Assembly: GCF_001693515.2 (NCBI RefSeq)
Contig: NZ_CP042968.1
Location: 248,001 to 312,000 of the forward strand
From: Bradyrhizobium paxllaeri
GTDB taxonomy: Bacteria; Pseudomonadota; Alphaproteobacteria; Rhizobiales; Xanthobacteraceae
DNA: 64,000 nucleotides
Direction: 5' to 3'
This document shows, piece after piece, positions 28,280-37,383 of this stretch. Below the pieces are notes generated by a model, which was given only the letters and a program-made list of their open reading frames with translations, did not search any database and was not told the origin of the DNA. Both the position numbers and the translations under genes were made by a program. Numbering within the stretch: the stretch's first letter is position 1; the number at the start of each line of letters is the position of its first letter.

Positions 28280-30055
28280 TCAGCGGCGATAGGTACCGGT
28301 GCGGGCATAGCTAGCGCGGGTTTCCGGCGCGGGGCGGCTGACCAGACCGGCGCGCGCCTCGCTGGCGCGCGGGGTCGCCAGCTTGAGATCTTCCAGGAAG
28401 ATCGGCTTCGAGAAGTAGTAGCCTTGCGCGAAGCGGATCTTGGTTGCGGCCTGCAGATAGGCCAGTTCCTCGAAACTTTCGAGCCCTTCGGCGATGACGG
28501 TCATGCCGAGCGCTTCGCTCAAGGATTCGATCGCCCGCAGGATGCCCTGGCTGCGCGGCCGCTTATGGATGTCGGTGATGAAGGAGCGGTCGATCTTGAT
28601 CTCGTCGGCGGTGATGTCGGCCAGCGCCGAGAGCGACGAATAGCCGATGCCGAAATCGTCGATCGAGATCCTGACGCCGAGCTTGCGGAACAGCGGCAGG
28701 ATCTCGTCGTGGAAATGCGTCTTGGTGACGAAAGCGTCCTCCGTCACCTCGATCATGAAGCGCCTGGGAAATCCGGTGGCTTCGATCGCCTGGGCGAACG
28801 GTCCCATGAATTCGGGGTTACCGGCCTGCTTGGCTGCGACGTTCATGCTGATCGTGGTGTCGGGGCCGAAGGTCTCGTTGATCAGGTCGATCGATTTGAC
28901 GATCTCCGCCAGCACCAGGTGGGTCAGTTCGTCGATCAGGCCGAGTTCGGTGGCAAGATTGATGAACGTGCTGGGGGCCTGAATCACGCCCTCGTCGTCG
29001 CGCAGGCGCACCAGCGCCTCGACGCCCTGGATCTCCTGGGTCCGGATGTCGACCTTGGGCTGGAACGCGCAGCAGAAGCGCTTTTCCAGGATCGCCACCC
29101 GCAACGCCTGCTCGACCTTCATCCGCGCCAGCGCCTCGCGCTCCATGCTGGCATCGAAGAACGCCGCGGCGCCCTTGCTGCCATTCTTGACGCGGTACAT
29201 CGCGATATCGGCGTTCTGACGCAGCTCCTCATAGCTGCTTCCGTGCTCGGGATAGAGGCTGACGCCGATCGAGGTCGAGGCGAAGATTTCGGACTGGTCG
29301 ATGAAGAACGGCGCCTTCAGCCGCTGCAGGATGAAGCGAATGAACTCGGCGACCTCCTCTTCGCTTTCGATCGGATTGAGCAGCAGAACGAATTCGTCGC
29401 CGCTGATCCGCGACAGGATGTCGGAATCTCGCAGATCTAGACCCACCCGCTTGGCCATCTCCACCAGCAGCGCGTCGCCGACTGCATGCCCGTAGTAGTC
29501 GTTGATGTGCTTGAAATTGTCGACGTCTAGGAAGGCCAATGCGAACCGGCCCTGTCCGTTGTCGTACTTCAAGAGACTGTTGACGCGATGCTCGATCAAG
29601 CGCCGCGTCGGCAGCCCGGTCAATTCGTCGTAATAGGCGGAGCGGAAAAGATGCTCCTCGAATGCCTTCTGTTCGGAGATGTCGGTGGAGCTCGAGATCA
29701 GCAGATTGCGCTCTGCGATCCGGACCGGCCGGTGCGAGGTCAGCAAGACCTGCTTGGCTTGGCCGCCGGCAATGGATTCTTCCAGCACGGCCGTGCGGCC
29801 GGCACGCAGCAATTCGAGGCAGGTTTCGCGGCGATCGTTAAGTTGCGATGCTTCCGGCGCGGCGGCAGCCCTCTGCAGCGTGGCCGCCGCGGCCTCGTTC
29901 ATCAGCACGAATTCGCCGTTCTCGTCCTGAACCGTCACGCCGTTCGGAAGCAGCCTGAAGACATCTCTCAGGATGTTCAATTCGGATTCGAATGAACTTT
30001 CATTGCTGGCCTGCGTCGCCGCGGCCTGAAAATCGTTTTTCTTGGGACTATGCAT
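28280..30055 (-). CDS. PAS-GGDEF-EAL c-di-GMP signalling protein
   Basis: 591 residues, soluble, no TM segment. A PAS domain lies at about 25-135 (LLPNGVTVQDENGEFVLMNE). GGDEF is at about 140-300 (DELTGLPTRRLIEHR), with the active-site motif changed to SGDEF in SRISGDEFVLLL. EAL is at about 315-560, with EALVRL, MNVAAKQ, EVTEDAF and DDFGIGYSSLSAL retained, so phosphodiesterase activity is plausible. SGDEF suggests the cyclase half could be weak, inactive or a GTP-sensing regulator. It is transcribed towards the frameshifted sensor gene but separated from it by 196 bp with a hairpin, so the two are probably independent units. Confidence 0.93.
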   Translation of the reverse strand: MHSPKKNDFQAAATQASNESSFESELNILRDVFRLLPNGVTVQDENGEFVLMNEAAAATLQRAAAAPEASQLNDRRETCLELLRAGRTAVLEESIAGGQAKQVLLTSHRPVRIAERNLLISSSTDISEQKAFEEHLFRSAYYDELTGLPTRRLIEHRVNSLLKYDNGQGRFALAFLDVDNFKHINDYYGHAVGDALLVEMAKRVGLDLRDSDILSRISGDEFVLLLNPIESEEEVAEFIRFILQRLKAPFFIDQSEIFASTSIGVSLYPEHGSSYEELRQNADIAMYRVKNGSKGAAAFFDASMEREALARMKVEQALRVAILEKRFCCAFQPKVDIRTQEIQGVEALVRLRDDEGVIQAPSTFINLATELGLIDELTHLVLAEIVKSIDLINETFGPDTTISMNVAAKQAGNPEFMGPFAQAIEATGFPRRFMIEVTEDAFVTKTHFHDEILPLFRKLGVRISIDDFGIGYSSLSALADITADEIKIDRSFITDIHKRPRSQGILRAIESLSEALGMTVIAEGLESFEELAYLQAATKIRFAQGYYFSKPIFLEDLKLATPRASEARAGLVSRPAPETRASYARTGTYRR

Positions 30056-30287
30056 GCGATGGAACTTGGCAAAGTCCCTTGTAGTATTGGTTAAGCGGAC
30101 TTCCGAAAAGCCGCAACAACCCTAGAAGTCAGCGATTTCCAAGCTACGTCCGCTCGATCGTCATTAACAGAGTATCAACACCGGGCGAGAATGTCTCGTG
30201 CAAGGCGAATCTCGATTCACCGCGTTTCGAGTGCACGACGAACATCTTGCGTCGGCATGGATGTCTCAAGATGAGAAAAGGGCGCTA

Positions 30288-30404
30288 AAGCGGGATGACT
30301 TATCTTCGAATCGTCATCCGCTTCATCTTTTTGGTTTGAGCATGATCTCCGCGCAAACGCGTTCCGCGAGGGAAAACCGCTACACACTTTTGCGGATCAT
30401 GCTC
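30288..30404 (+). repeat. Two adjacent palindromes (AAGCGGGATGAC and GAGCATGATC types)
   Basis: The first dyad spans 30288-30323 (AAGCGGGATGAC and GTCATCCGCTT, one bulged base). The second spans 30338-30404 and has arms GAGCATGATC and GATCATGCTC, with GGAAAACCG and CACTTTTGCG inside. The second resembles a repeat widespread in Rhizobiales intergenic regions. They fill most of the 357-bp gap between two minus-strand genes (30056-30412), in which I see no gene. Confidence 0.8.
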
Positions 30405-30412
30405 TACCGTGT

Positions 30413-31387
30413 CTAGCTTGCGGGAAGCCGGCACTGCATCGTGCAATGCACGCCGGTTTTCAGGAAGCTGATCTCGGTCTTGCCGTCGAAGGCACGAAGC
30501 GCCGATTGCAAGAGTTTGGTGCCGAAGCCCGCCGGGCCGACCTTCTCGACCACGGGACCTTCAGTCTCGTCCCAGGTGACGTTGAGGCGCCCGTCCGACA
30601 CCGACCACGACACCTGCAGCAGCCCGCGGGCCGAAGAAAACGCGCCGTACTTGCCCGCATTGGTCGCGAGTTCGTGAAAGATCAGCGCCAGGCTGACCGC
30701 CAGTTTGGCCGGCAGGAACAGCGAGTCGCCGTTCAAATTGAATCGGACATGGCCGTACGGCCCGAGCTCCGAGCGCAGCATGTCCTTGATGTCGCAGCCG
30801 CTGCCGTCCAGCCGCGCAATCAGATCATCGGTCGCCGACAGCGCGCGGAGGCGGCGATCGATGCTGCCCCAGATCTGCGGCTGGTCCTGCAGGACCTGGT
30901 GCAGCACGGCGTGGATCGTCGACGTCTTGTTCTTGAGCCGGTGCTGCAATTCCTCGACCAGCAGCTTGCGGTATTCCTCTTCCCGGATCAGGCGTTTGGA
31001 ATCCTCCCGTTGTTGCGCGACGATCGTCCGGTAATGCTCGACGCCCCAGATGGCGACGCCGCAGACCCCCCAGAACATCAGTAGCAGCGCAAGCCGCGCG
31101 GAATCGGCCGGAGCGCTGCTGAAATTGACGGTGACGCCGAGCACGCCTCCCGCGACAGCCGTCGCGATCCCGAACCGGGCGCCGCCGATCGCGGCGGCCA
31201 GGAACACCGCCGGGAAATAGGGCGTGAAGAATACGTCGGGGCGGATCTGGGCGACGCCCCACCGGGCAATAGTCGACAGGACGAGGCAGCCGGCCGCGAA
31301 GGCCGTGCTGAAAAACGGCGAGGGCTGGGAGATGCCATGCCAGCCGCGTCTGAATTCGTCGATCAATTTCTTCATCGGAATGGTCAC
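30413..31387 (-). CDS. Membrane-bound HWE/HisKA_2-type sensor histidine kinase
   Basis: 324 residues. About four TM helices fill residues 20-120 in a DUF4118-like arrangement (FFTPYFPAVFLAAAIGGARF). The kinase core has the phosphorylatable His in VEELQHRLKNKTSTIHAV, the typical HWE/HisKA_2 form, and the N box FHELATNAGKYGA. The ending GFGTKLLQSALRAFDGK supplies the glycine-rich ATP lid. There is no adjacent response regulator. Kinases of this class in alphaproteobacteria often feed the general stress response through PhyR-type regulators, but nothing here proves it. A second possible ATG lies 12 bp inside. Confidence 0.9.
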   Translation of the reverse strand: MTIPMKKLIDEFRRGWHGISQPSPFFSTAFAAGCLVLSTIARWGVAQIRPDVFFTPYFPAVFLAAAIGGARFGIATAVAGGVLGVTVNFSSAPADSARLALLLMFWGVCGVAIWGVEHYRTIVAQQREDSKRLIREEEYRKLLVEELQHRLKNKTSTIHAVLHQVLQDQPQIWGSIDRRLRALSATDDLIARLDGSGCDIKDMLRSELGPYGHVRFNLNGDSLFLPAKLAVSLALIFHELATNAGKYGAFSSARGLLQVSWSVSDGRLNVTWDETEGPVVEKVGPAGFGTKLLQSALRAFDGKTEISFLKTGVHCTMQCRLPAS

Positions 31388-31560
31388 TTCACGTGATCAG
31401 CGAATCCAAAATATGGCCAACCCTGCCGAAATTCGAGGATTTCGGGGCATCTAAGGTCGCAAACCGGCCCGGTGCCTGAGGGAACGCGATGGAACAAGCG
31501 CGCTTGCCTTGCCGGCAAGAGGCGGGAATATTGGCGTCAACCAATATCGGGGGGAACAGC

Positions 31561-32403
31561 ATGGGACGGCTGGACGGCAAGGTCGCGGTGATCACGGGTG
31601 CGACGAGCGGCATCGGATTGCGTACCGCCGAGATCTTCGTCGCAGAGGGCGCGAAAATCGTCATCGCCGGCCGCCGCGCGCCGGAAGGCGAGGCGCTGGC
31701 CAGGAAGCTCGGCGCTACTTGCATCTTCCGCCAGACCGATGTCACGGTGGAAGCGCAGATGAAGGCGCTGATCGATCTCTCGGTGGAAAAATTCGGCCGC
31801 ATCGATTGCCTGTTCAACAATGCCGGCGGTCCGGCGCAGACCGGCGGCATCGAAGGCCTCGAGGTCGAGCGGTTTGATGCGGCGATGGCGACGCTGATTC
31901 GCAGCGTGATGCTCGGCATGAAGCATGCGGCGCCTTACATGCGCAAGCAGGGCTCCGGCAGCATCATCAACAACGGCAGCATCGCCGGCACGCTGGCTGG
32001 CTATTCATCGTCGATGGTCTATAGCGCGGCCAAGGCCGCCGTCATCCACCTCACCAGATGCGTGGCGATGGAACTCGGCGAATCCAACATTCGCGTCAAT
32101 TCGATTTCGCCCGGCGCGATCGCGACCGGTATTTTCGGCAAAGCTCTGGGCCTGTCGGTGGAAGCCGCCGAAAAGACCCCGGCCGTGATGCGCGAGGTCT
32201 ACAAATCGGCGCAGCCGATCCCGCGCGCCGGCCTGCCGGATGACATTGCGCACGCGGCGGTGTTTCTGGCCAGCGACGAATCTTCCTTCGTCAACGGCCA
32301 TGATCTTGTGGTCGACGGCGCCATGATCGGCGGCCGCAACTGGAGCCAGCAGCAGCAGGGTTATGTCATGCTGAAGAAGGCGTTCGATCAGGGCGCGGGG
32401 TAG
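31561..32403 (+). CDS. Short-chain dehydrogenase/reductase (SDR)
   Basis: 280 residues, classical SDR. The NAD(P)-binding motif TGATSGIG is near residue 13, the NNAGG motif follows at mid-domain, and the catalytic Ser and Y-x3-K read GSIAGTLAGYSSSMVYSAAK. The C-terminal VNGHDLVVDGAMIGG is family-typical. The substrate is not predictable. The ATG at 31561 has GGGGGGAA before it; the frame extends back to 31489 without family resemblance. A palindrome of family A follows the stop. Confidence 0.93.
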   Translation: MGRLDGKVAVITGATSGIGLRTAEIFVAEGAKIVIAGRRAPEGEALARKLGATCIFRQTDVTVEAQMKALIDLSVEKFGRIDCLFNNAGGPAQTGGIEGLEVERFDAAMATLIRSVMLGMKHAAPYMRKQGSGSIINNGSIAGTLAGYSSSMVYSAAKAAVIHLTRCVAMELGESNIRVNSISPGAIATGIFGKALGLSVEAAEKTPAVMREVYKSAQPIPRAGLPDDIAHAAVFLASDESSFVNGHDLVVDGAMIGGRNWSQQQQGYVMLKKAFDQGAG

Positions 32404-32412
32404 TGGCCACAC

Positions 32413-32498
32413 CGTCATTGCGAGCGAAGCGAAGCAATCCATCGCGCGGCATACCGGACAGGTGGATTGCTTCGTCGCTTTCGCTCCTCGCAATGACG
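32413..32498 (+). repeat. Extragenic palindrome, family A
   Basis: Second copy of the CGTCATTGCGAGCGAAG inverted repeat, nearly identical in both arms to 1533-1617 but with a different centre (CGCGCGGCATACCGGACAGG). It starts about 10 bp after the SDR stop codon, where it could act as a transcript-end hairpin. Confidence 0.9.
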
Positions 32499-32529
32499 GC
32501 GATATACTGAGAAAAGGGGAGAGACGCAA

Positions 32530-33021
32530 ATGTCTGCAACATTCCAGCAATCACCATCCGAAGGCCGTCCGTTTTATCTCGCCATCGTCGCCGGCCTCGC
32601 CTGCGCCTTCGTCATCGGCAAGACGCTGCCGTCGACCATGGATGCGGTCTCGGCGATCATCGAGCCGCTCTGCGCCAACAGCGTGACCGGCTCGCAGGAT
32701 GTCGTCGAGCCGATCAGCTCGCATGCGCTTCCGAACGTGGCGGGCAAGCGCGTCACCATCGTGCGCGTGTTCTATGGCCCCGGCGGCTTTACGCCGCCGC
32801 ACCAGCATTCCGGCTCCGTCACCGCCTATATCACCAAGGGCGAGATCCGCTCGCAATTGGCCGGTGGTCCGGTCGAGACGTTTGGGGTCGGCCAGTCGTT
32901 CTTCGAGCCGCCCGGCTCGACCCATCTGATTTCGGCCAATGCCAGCATGACCGAACCGGCGGAATTGATCGCAGTGTTCGTGGCAGATGAGGGCGCGCAA
33001 CTCACGACGCTGGTGAAGTAG
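32530..33021 (+). CDS. Cupin-domain protein with N-terminal membrane anchor
   Basis: 163 residues. A hydrophobic segment near residues 15-32 (FYLAIVAGLACAFVIGKTLP) looks like an uncleaved anchor or signal. The rest is a single cupin barrel with PGGFTPPHQHSGSVTAYITK (first cupin motif with two His and a metal-ligand pattern) and EPPGSTHLISAN (second motif His). It may be a small metal-binding enzyme or sensor in the periplasm. GGGGAGACGC precedes the ATG. It lies between two palindromes and is convergent with the P450 gene. Confidence 0.85.
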   Translation: MSATFQQSPSEGRPFYLAIVAGLACAFVIGKTLPSTMDAVSAIIEPLCANSVTGSQDVVEPISSHALPNVAGKRVTIVRVFYGPGGFTPPHQHSGSVTAYITKGEIRSQLAGGPVETFGVGQSFFEPPGSTHLISANASMTEPAELIAVFVADEGAQLTTLVK

Positions 33022-33029
33022 CGGCAAAT

Positions 33030-33092
33030 CGTAGGGTGGGCAAAGCCAACGGGTCGCGCGAATGCGCGACCCGTTGGCTTTGCCACCCTACG
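33030..33092 (+). repeat. Extragenic palindrome, family B (CGTAGGGTGGGCAAAG type)
   Basis: An almost perfect inverted repeat of 63 bp: CGTAGGGTGGGCAAAGCC at the left and GGCTTTGCCACCCTACG at the right, around ACGGGTCGCGCGAATGCGCG. A related copy with a different centre is at 57168-57253. It lies between the convergent cupin and P450 genes and could serve both as a transcript end. Confidence 0.9.
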
Positions 33093-33099
33093 CATATGG

Positions 33100-34476
33100 C
33101 TAAACCGCCTTCACCACCACCCGCAGCCCATCCCGCGGTTTCGGGATCGGCCACATCTGCCAGTCTGCCTTGTAACCGGGCTCCAGCGACACTTCGAGAT
33201 TCTGCAGGAAATGCCGCGCGAAGCATTTCGCCTGCATATAGGCGAAGTGCAGGCCGAGGCACATATGCGCACCGCCGCCGAACGGCACCCAGGCGAAGCG
33301 GTTGCGGGCGCGCTGCGCCTCCTCGGAGAAACGCATCGGATCGAACTTGTCGGGCTCGGGCCAGATCTCCGGCATATGGTGCGTGAACAGCGGGTTGGCG
33401 CCGACCAGCGTGCCAGCGGGAACGTTGTATCCCCGAAACGAAAAGTCGCGCACCGCGCGGCGCGGCATCGACGGCACCGGCGGCTTCAGCCGCAGCGCTT
33501 CCTTGAAGGCCATTTCCGACAGCGGCATCTTTTCGAGATTGTCGAGGCTGGAAGGATCGTTGGCCTCGATGCCGAGGCCTTTGACTTCCTCGCGCAACCG
33601 CTGCTGCCATTCGGGGTGGGCGGCAAGCTCGCCGACAAAGGAGGTCAGTGACGATGTCAGCGTGTCATGCGCCGCCATCATCAGAAAACTCATGTGGTCG
33701 ATGATGTCCTGGGTCGACAGCAGCGCGCCGTTCTCGTGCGTCGCCTGGCATAGCTGCGAGAACAGGTCGTCGCCGCCGCCGCGCGCGCGGCGGATCGGTA
33801 TCTGCTCGGCGAAGTAGGCAACGATCCGCTTGCGGCCGGCAACGCCGCGGCCCATCTGCGTGAACGGCAGCGGCCGCCGGATCGGCGCCACGGCCGCGGC
33901 CACCATATCGACGAAGGCGCGGGTGATCTCGTCGACCTCCGGCCCGATATCGGCGCCGAGGAACGACGTCGCCGCCAGATCGAGCGTGAGCTGCTTCATC
34001 GCCGGATACACCAGCATCTCGCCCGGCTTCGCCTTCCACTGCTTGACCCGCGCGGCAATGCCGCGGTCGAGATCGACGAGATAGGACTTCATCGGCCCCG
34101 ACTTGAACGCCACCGACAGCGCGCGGCGGTGCAGGCGGTGCTCTTCAAAATCCAAGAGCATCAGCCCGCGCGGAAACAACAGGCCGAGGATCGGTCCCCA
34201 GCCATGGGTGGAGGAGAACAGGCGTGCCTGGTCGAACAGCACGAGCTCGTTGGCATCGGGCCCGAGCATCGTCACGCTGGTCTCGCCGAACAGATGGGTG
34301 CGGTAGATCAGGCCGTATTTGGCGGCCGACTTCTCGATCTGTCCTTTGGGGTCGGCCAGCACCGCCAGCGTGTTGCCGATAAACGGCCAGCCCTCGTTGC
34401 CGGGAATATGCCGCAACGCCTTGGGGTTCGGCGGCACCGGAATATTAACTGATGAAGCCACATTCTGCATCGACAT
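33100..34476 (-). CDS. Cytochrome P450
   Basis: 458 residues. The heme-binding loop FGGGAHMCLGLHFA carries the axial Cys. The K-helix motif reads EALR (MAFKEALRLKPP), the I-helix oxygen-activation region MMAAHDTLTS, and the PERF-like segment is DKFDPMRFS. There is no fused reductase and no ferredoxin gene nearby, so the redox partner is encoded elsewhere. The substrate is unknown. The start at 34476 (MSMQNVASS) has CGGAGC upstream; an in-frame start at 34521 would add residues that overlap the palindrome at 34518. Confidence 0.94.
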   Translation of the reverse strand: MSMQNVASSVNIPVPPNPKALRHIPGNEGWPFIGNTLAVLADPKGQIEKSAAKYGLIYRTHLFGETSVTMLGPDANELVLFDQARLFSSTHGWGPILGLLFPRGLMLLDFEEHRLHRRALSVAFKSGPMKSYLVDLDRGIAARVKQWKAKPGEMLVYPAMKQLTLDLAATSFLGADIGPEVDEITRAFVDMVAAAVAPIRRPLPFTQMGRGVAGRKRIVAYFAEQIPIRRARGGGDDLFSQLCQATHENGALLSTQDIIDHMSFLMMAAHDTLTSSLTSFVGELAAHPEWQQRLREEVKGLGIEANDPSSLDNLEKMPLSEMAFKEALRLKPPVPSMPRRAVRDFSFRGYNVPAGTLVGANPLFTHHMPEIWPEPDKFDPMRFSEEAQRARNRFAWVPFGGGAHMCLGLHFAYMQAKCFARHFLQNLEVSLEPGYKADWQMWPIPKPRDGLRVVVKAV

Positions 34477-34517
34477 GGCAATTGCTCCGGGCGATCTGCG
34501 AAAATCGCAAATATTAT

Positions 34518-34532
34518 CCACCGTGTCGGTGG
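34518..34532. promoter_or_regulatory. Palindrome CCACCG-TGT-CGGTGG upstream of P450, candidate operator
   Basis: A perfect 6-bp dyad with a 3-bp centre, about 42 bp upstream of the P450 start and inside the AT-richer promoter zone (AAATATTATC adjoining). It could bind a TetR- or MarR-like repressor, but none is encoded next to it. Confidence 0.35.
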
Positions 34533-34714
34533 CTTTGTCGCGGCTTTAAATATCGGCCGGGCAGCCGCGCCTGGCTGCCCCCGGGCGTAACTCCTTGTTT
34601 AGCCGCAGCAAAGCCTGCGTTCGGCCGGCGCCATGCCCGGGATGTTCCAGATCGCGTCACAAAGCCGCGAGCATGTGGTAGGGTGCGCCAAAATCAAATG
34701 GTCAGGGGGTAGAT

Positions 34715-35526
34715 GTGCCGCGGATGCTTGGATTGCTCGTGCTGGCGCTGGTTACGCTCAGCGGAAATTCGTTGGCGCAGGCCCAGACCAAACCCTTGGT
34801 CAAAACGCTGGGGCCGGATTTTCCCAAGACCGAAATCTTCATCGGCAACAGCTTCTTCTACTACAACAACAGCATGCACAGTCACGTGCTGGCGATGCAA
34901 CGCGCCGCCGACGCCGACAACAAGCAGGCCTACCGCGCCACCTCGTCACCATCAGCGGCTCCGGCATCGACTGGCATGATGTCGAAAGCTATTTCCGCCC
35001 CAAGGCGATCGGCTCCTATTCCTTCGACGAGAACAACAACGTCGTCTTCAACAAGCTCGATAAGTTGTTCGACGTTGCCATCATGATGGATTGCAGTCAG
35101 TGCCCGGTCCATCCGACGCTCAAGTCGGTATTCACCGAGTTTGCCAAAAAGAACAGCGAGATCGTGCGCGCCAAGGGCGCCAAACCGGTGTTCTTGATGT
35201 CCTGCGCCTATGCCGACAAGCCGGAAATGATGGCGCAACTCGCCGAGGCCTATACGATCGCAGGCAATGCAAACAATGCGCTGGTGATCCCGGCGGGCCT
35301 TGCCTTTGCGAAAGCGCTCGACAAGCAGCCCGAGATCAGTCTGTACGCCGCCGACAAGCGCCATCCGAGCCTGGCCGGCACTTATCTCGCCGCCTGCGTG
35401 GTCTTTGCGGCGCTCACCGGGCGCTCGCCGGTCGGCAACGCCCATCTCGCCGGCCTCGACGGAAAAACTGTAGCGTTCCTGCAGAACATCGCGTGGGACA
35501 CCGTGCAGGAATATTACGGGAAGTAG
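34715..35526 (+). pseudogene. SGNH/GDSL-like secreted hydrolase, frameshifted
   Basis: Two frames together give one product of about 270 residues. The first (GTG at 34715, ribosome site CAGGGGG) encodes a signal peptide (LGLLVLALVTLSGNSLAQA) and block I, EIFIGNSFFYYNNSMHSH, with the GNS form seen in DUF4886/SGNH enzymes. Near 34942 the frame breaks; the second frame continues LVTISGSGIDWHDVESYF and ends with DKRHPSLAGTYLA, carrying the Asp-His of the catalytic triad. Loss of one C (ACCCTCGTC to ACCTCGTC) explains the break. Everything else is well preserved, so it is either a recent mutation or a consensus error. The role is unknown, perhaps an esterase or lipase outside the cytoplasm. Confidence 0.75.
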
Positions 35527-35565
35527 GGGGCTTCTGGCTCGCGAATAGAGCGACGCTGCTAACCC

Positions 35566-35649
35566 CGTCATTGCGAGGAGCGCAGCGACGAAGCAATCCA
35601 TCTATCCCCGAGTTGAGGGATGGATTGCTTCGCTTCGCTCGCAATGACG
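35566..35649 (+). repeat. Extragenic palindrome, family A
   Basis: Third copy of the CGTCATTGCGAG inverted repeat, in inverted arm order (GAGGAGCGCAGCGACGAAGC first). It lies between the broken SGNH gene and the convergent LLM monooxygenase gene, so it may terminate both. Confidence 0.9.
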
Positions 35650-35681
35650 GGGGAGAGATCTCCGCGCCCCTTACAAAGCCA

Positions 35682-36923
35682 TCACGCCTTGCGCTTCGCC
35701 GCTTCCTTCTGCAGATCCGGCGCGTTAATGGTCGGGATCGCCACCCGGCCCGGGCCGGTGTGCTGCAAGGCGGCTGCCGCCTTTTCGTTCTCCATGATCT
35801 TGGCCATCACGGCCTGGCCCGCGCGCTCGAACACCGCGCGATTCTCGATCAGGAATTTCTGCGACTCGCGCAGCTTGGCGACATAGCCGTTGATCTCCGG
35901 GATGACGTAGCGCGCCACCATGTCCCAGCTTCGGCGGGTGTTTTCCGGGTTGGCCCAGTCGTGCACGAAGCCGATGATGGCGCCGACGCCGCCCGAGACG
36001 TGCATCAGGTTCTTGATGGTTTTGACCAGATCGTCCGGCGTGCCGATGGTGGAGGCGGCATTCTCGCCGCCGGCCGTCTTCTCGAGCGCATCCTCTGGCG
36101 AGGTGAACGGCTCCAGCCCCGGCCGCTGCAGCGTGCGGACATTATATTCATTGTGCCAGCGCATCAGGCCGGCGCCGGCCTCGCGCTGCGCCTGCTCGCG
36201 GGTCTCGGCGATGTGCCAGCTCAGGAGCACGCGCCAGTCGGAGCGGCTCACCGTGGTGCCGGCTTTCTTCGCGGCATCCTCGGCAAAGCCCCATTGCGTT
36301 GGCAGCGCCATCAGGCCCTGCGTCGACATCGAGCCGAGCGAGATGATGCCGATGCCGTATTTGCCGGCCAGCGTCATGCCCGAGGGCGAGATTTGCGATG
36401 CCACCACGAACGGCATGTCTTCCTGCAGCGGCAGCAATTGCAGCGCGGCGTCCTGCATGGTGAACCAGTCGCTCTTGGCGGTGACGCGCTCGCCCTTGAA
36501 CAGGCGGCGGATGATCGCGATCGCTTCGTCCTGACGGTCACGCTGTGTCATCGGATCGATGCCGAGCGTGTGCGCGTCGGAGGCGAGCGCGCCCGGCCCC
36601 GAGCCGAAGATGGCGCGGCCGCCGGTCATCCAGTCGAGCTGCACCATGCGCTGCGCCACGTTGTAGGGGTGATGATAGGGCAGCGAAACCACGCCGGTGC
36701 CGAGCTTGATGCGCTTGGTGCGCTCGCCGGCCGCCGCCAAGAACATTTCGGGTGAAGCGATCATTTCCCAGCCCGAGGAATGGTGCTCGCCGCACCAGAA
36801 CTCGTCATAGCCGAGCGCGTCGATCTGCTCGACAAAGTCGAGGTCGCGGCGGAACTGGAGCAGCGGATTCTCGCCGATCGGGTGATGCGGGGCGAGAAAG
36901 GCTCCGAACTTCAGGCGTGCCAT
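35682..36923 (-). CDS. LLM-class flavin-dependent monooxygenase (limonene-monooxygenase-like)
   Basis: 413 residues of the luciferase-like superfamily. It starts MARLKFGAFLAPHHPIGENP, with WCGEHHSSGWEMI, TGVVSLPYHHPYNVAQRM, and FGSGPGALASDAHTLG near the flavin phosphate site. The arrangement is like that of limonene 1,2-monooxygenase and related oxidoreductases; the substrate is not known. It differs clearly from the SsuD-like enzyme at 21898. The C-terminal region (residues 330-410) is a longer helical tail than in minimal LLM proteins. A flavin reductase partner is not encoded nearby. Confidence 0.9.
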   Translation of the reverse strand: MARLKFGAFLAPHHPIGENPLLQFRRDLDFVEQIDALGYDEFWCGEHHSSGWEMIASPEMFLAAAGERTKRIKLGTGVVSLPYHHPYNVAQRMVQLDWMTGGRAIFGSGPGALASDAHTLGIDPMTQRDRQDEAIAIIRRLFKGERVTAKSDWFTMQDAALQLLPLQEDMPFVVASQISPSGMTLAGKYGIGIISLGSMSTQGLMALPTQWGFAEDAAKKAGTTVSRSDWRVLLSWHIAETREQAQREAGAGLMRWHNEYNVRTLQRPGLEPFTSPEDALEKTAGGENAASTIGTPDDLVKTIKNLMHVSGGVGAIIGFVHDWANPENTRRSWDMVARYVIPEINGYVAKLRESQKFLIENRAVFERAGQAVMAKIMENEKAAAALQHTGPGRVAIPTINAPDLQKEAAKRKA

Positions 36924-36973
36924 GGGGTTTGCTCTCCGAAATTATTGTTCTTTGGATTTGCTCGGCAGCAAAC

Positions 36974-37216
36974 CTACGGGGTGGGCAAGGGCAAGGCAAT
37001 GCTGCGAGACCGCAACCAGCGCATGGTTGTCGCGCGGCCCGGCTGACATGCCGCCGCCCGGAATTCCCGTTCCTGATACTCTGTCAAACAGGCGGTCAGG
37101 CACACGGGGTCCGACGGCATTGGCAACCGCTGCGGGTTGGCCGATGCGCCTTCGGCAAGGGAAACGGCCAGCATTGCGGCGAGAGCGGCGGGCAGCAATT
37201 TCGAAACGGCAGGCAT
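36974..37216 (-). CDS. Small secreted protein with Cys residues (80 aa)
   Basis: Starts MPAVSKLLPAALAAMLAVSL with AAGGAAG 6 bp before the ATG. A signal peptide with likely cleavage near EGASANPQ leaves a mature protein of about 55 residues. It contains DPVCLTACLTEYQ and AAACQ, so three Cys residues could form a disulfide. No family is recognised. It is transcribed towards the LLM monooxygenase gene, about 50 bp upstream of it, and could share its transcript. Confidence 0.6.
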   Translation of the reverse strand: MPAVSKLLPAALAAMLAVSLAEGASANPQRLPMPSDPVCLTACLTEYQEREFRAAACQPGRATTMRWLRSRSIALPLPTP

Positions 37217-37383
37217 GAAGCTTCCTTGAACCATCTTTGGGCGCAAACGGCGATGCTGCTTGGTTGCAGGCCGCGGGAGCTGCGTTCACGGACGCGGGTG
37301 ATCGCTTACCTCCGGGGTAATCGCTGAGATGACCGCGGCCTGAGATCATCCGGCGCAAGAATTCCCGGACAAGGCCCATCCTC

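Noticed and set aside
32404..34476. SDR, cupin and P450 genes as a natural-product cluster
   Set aside because: They are split by palindromes and lie on different strands, with no scaffold-forming enzyme nearby.
35091..36755. A 554-codon plus-strand frame
   Set aside because: Its 5' part runs through the other frame of the SGNH hydrolase and the rest is antisense to the LLM monooxygenase.
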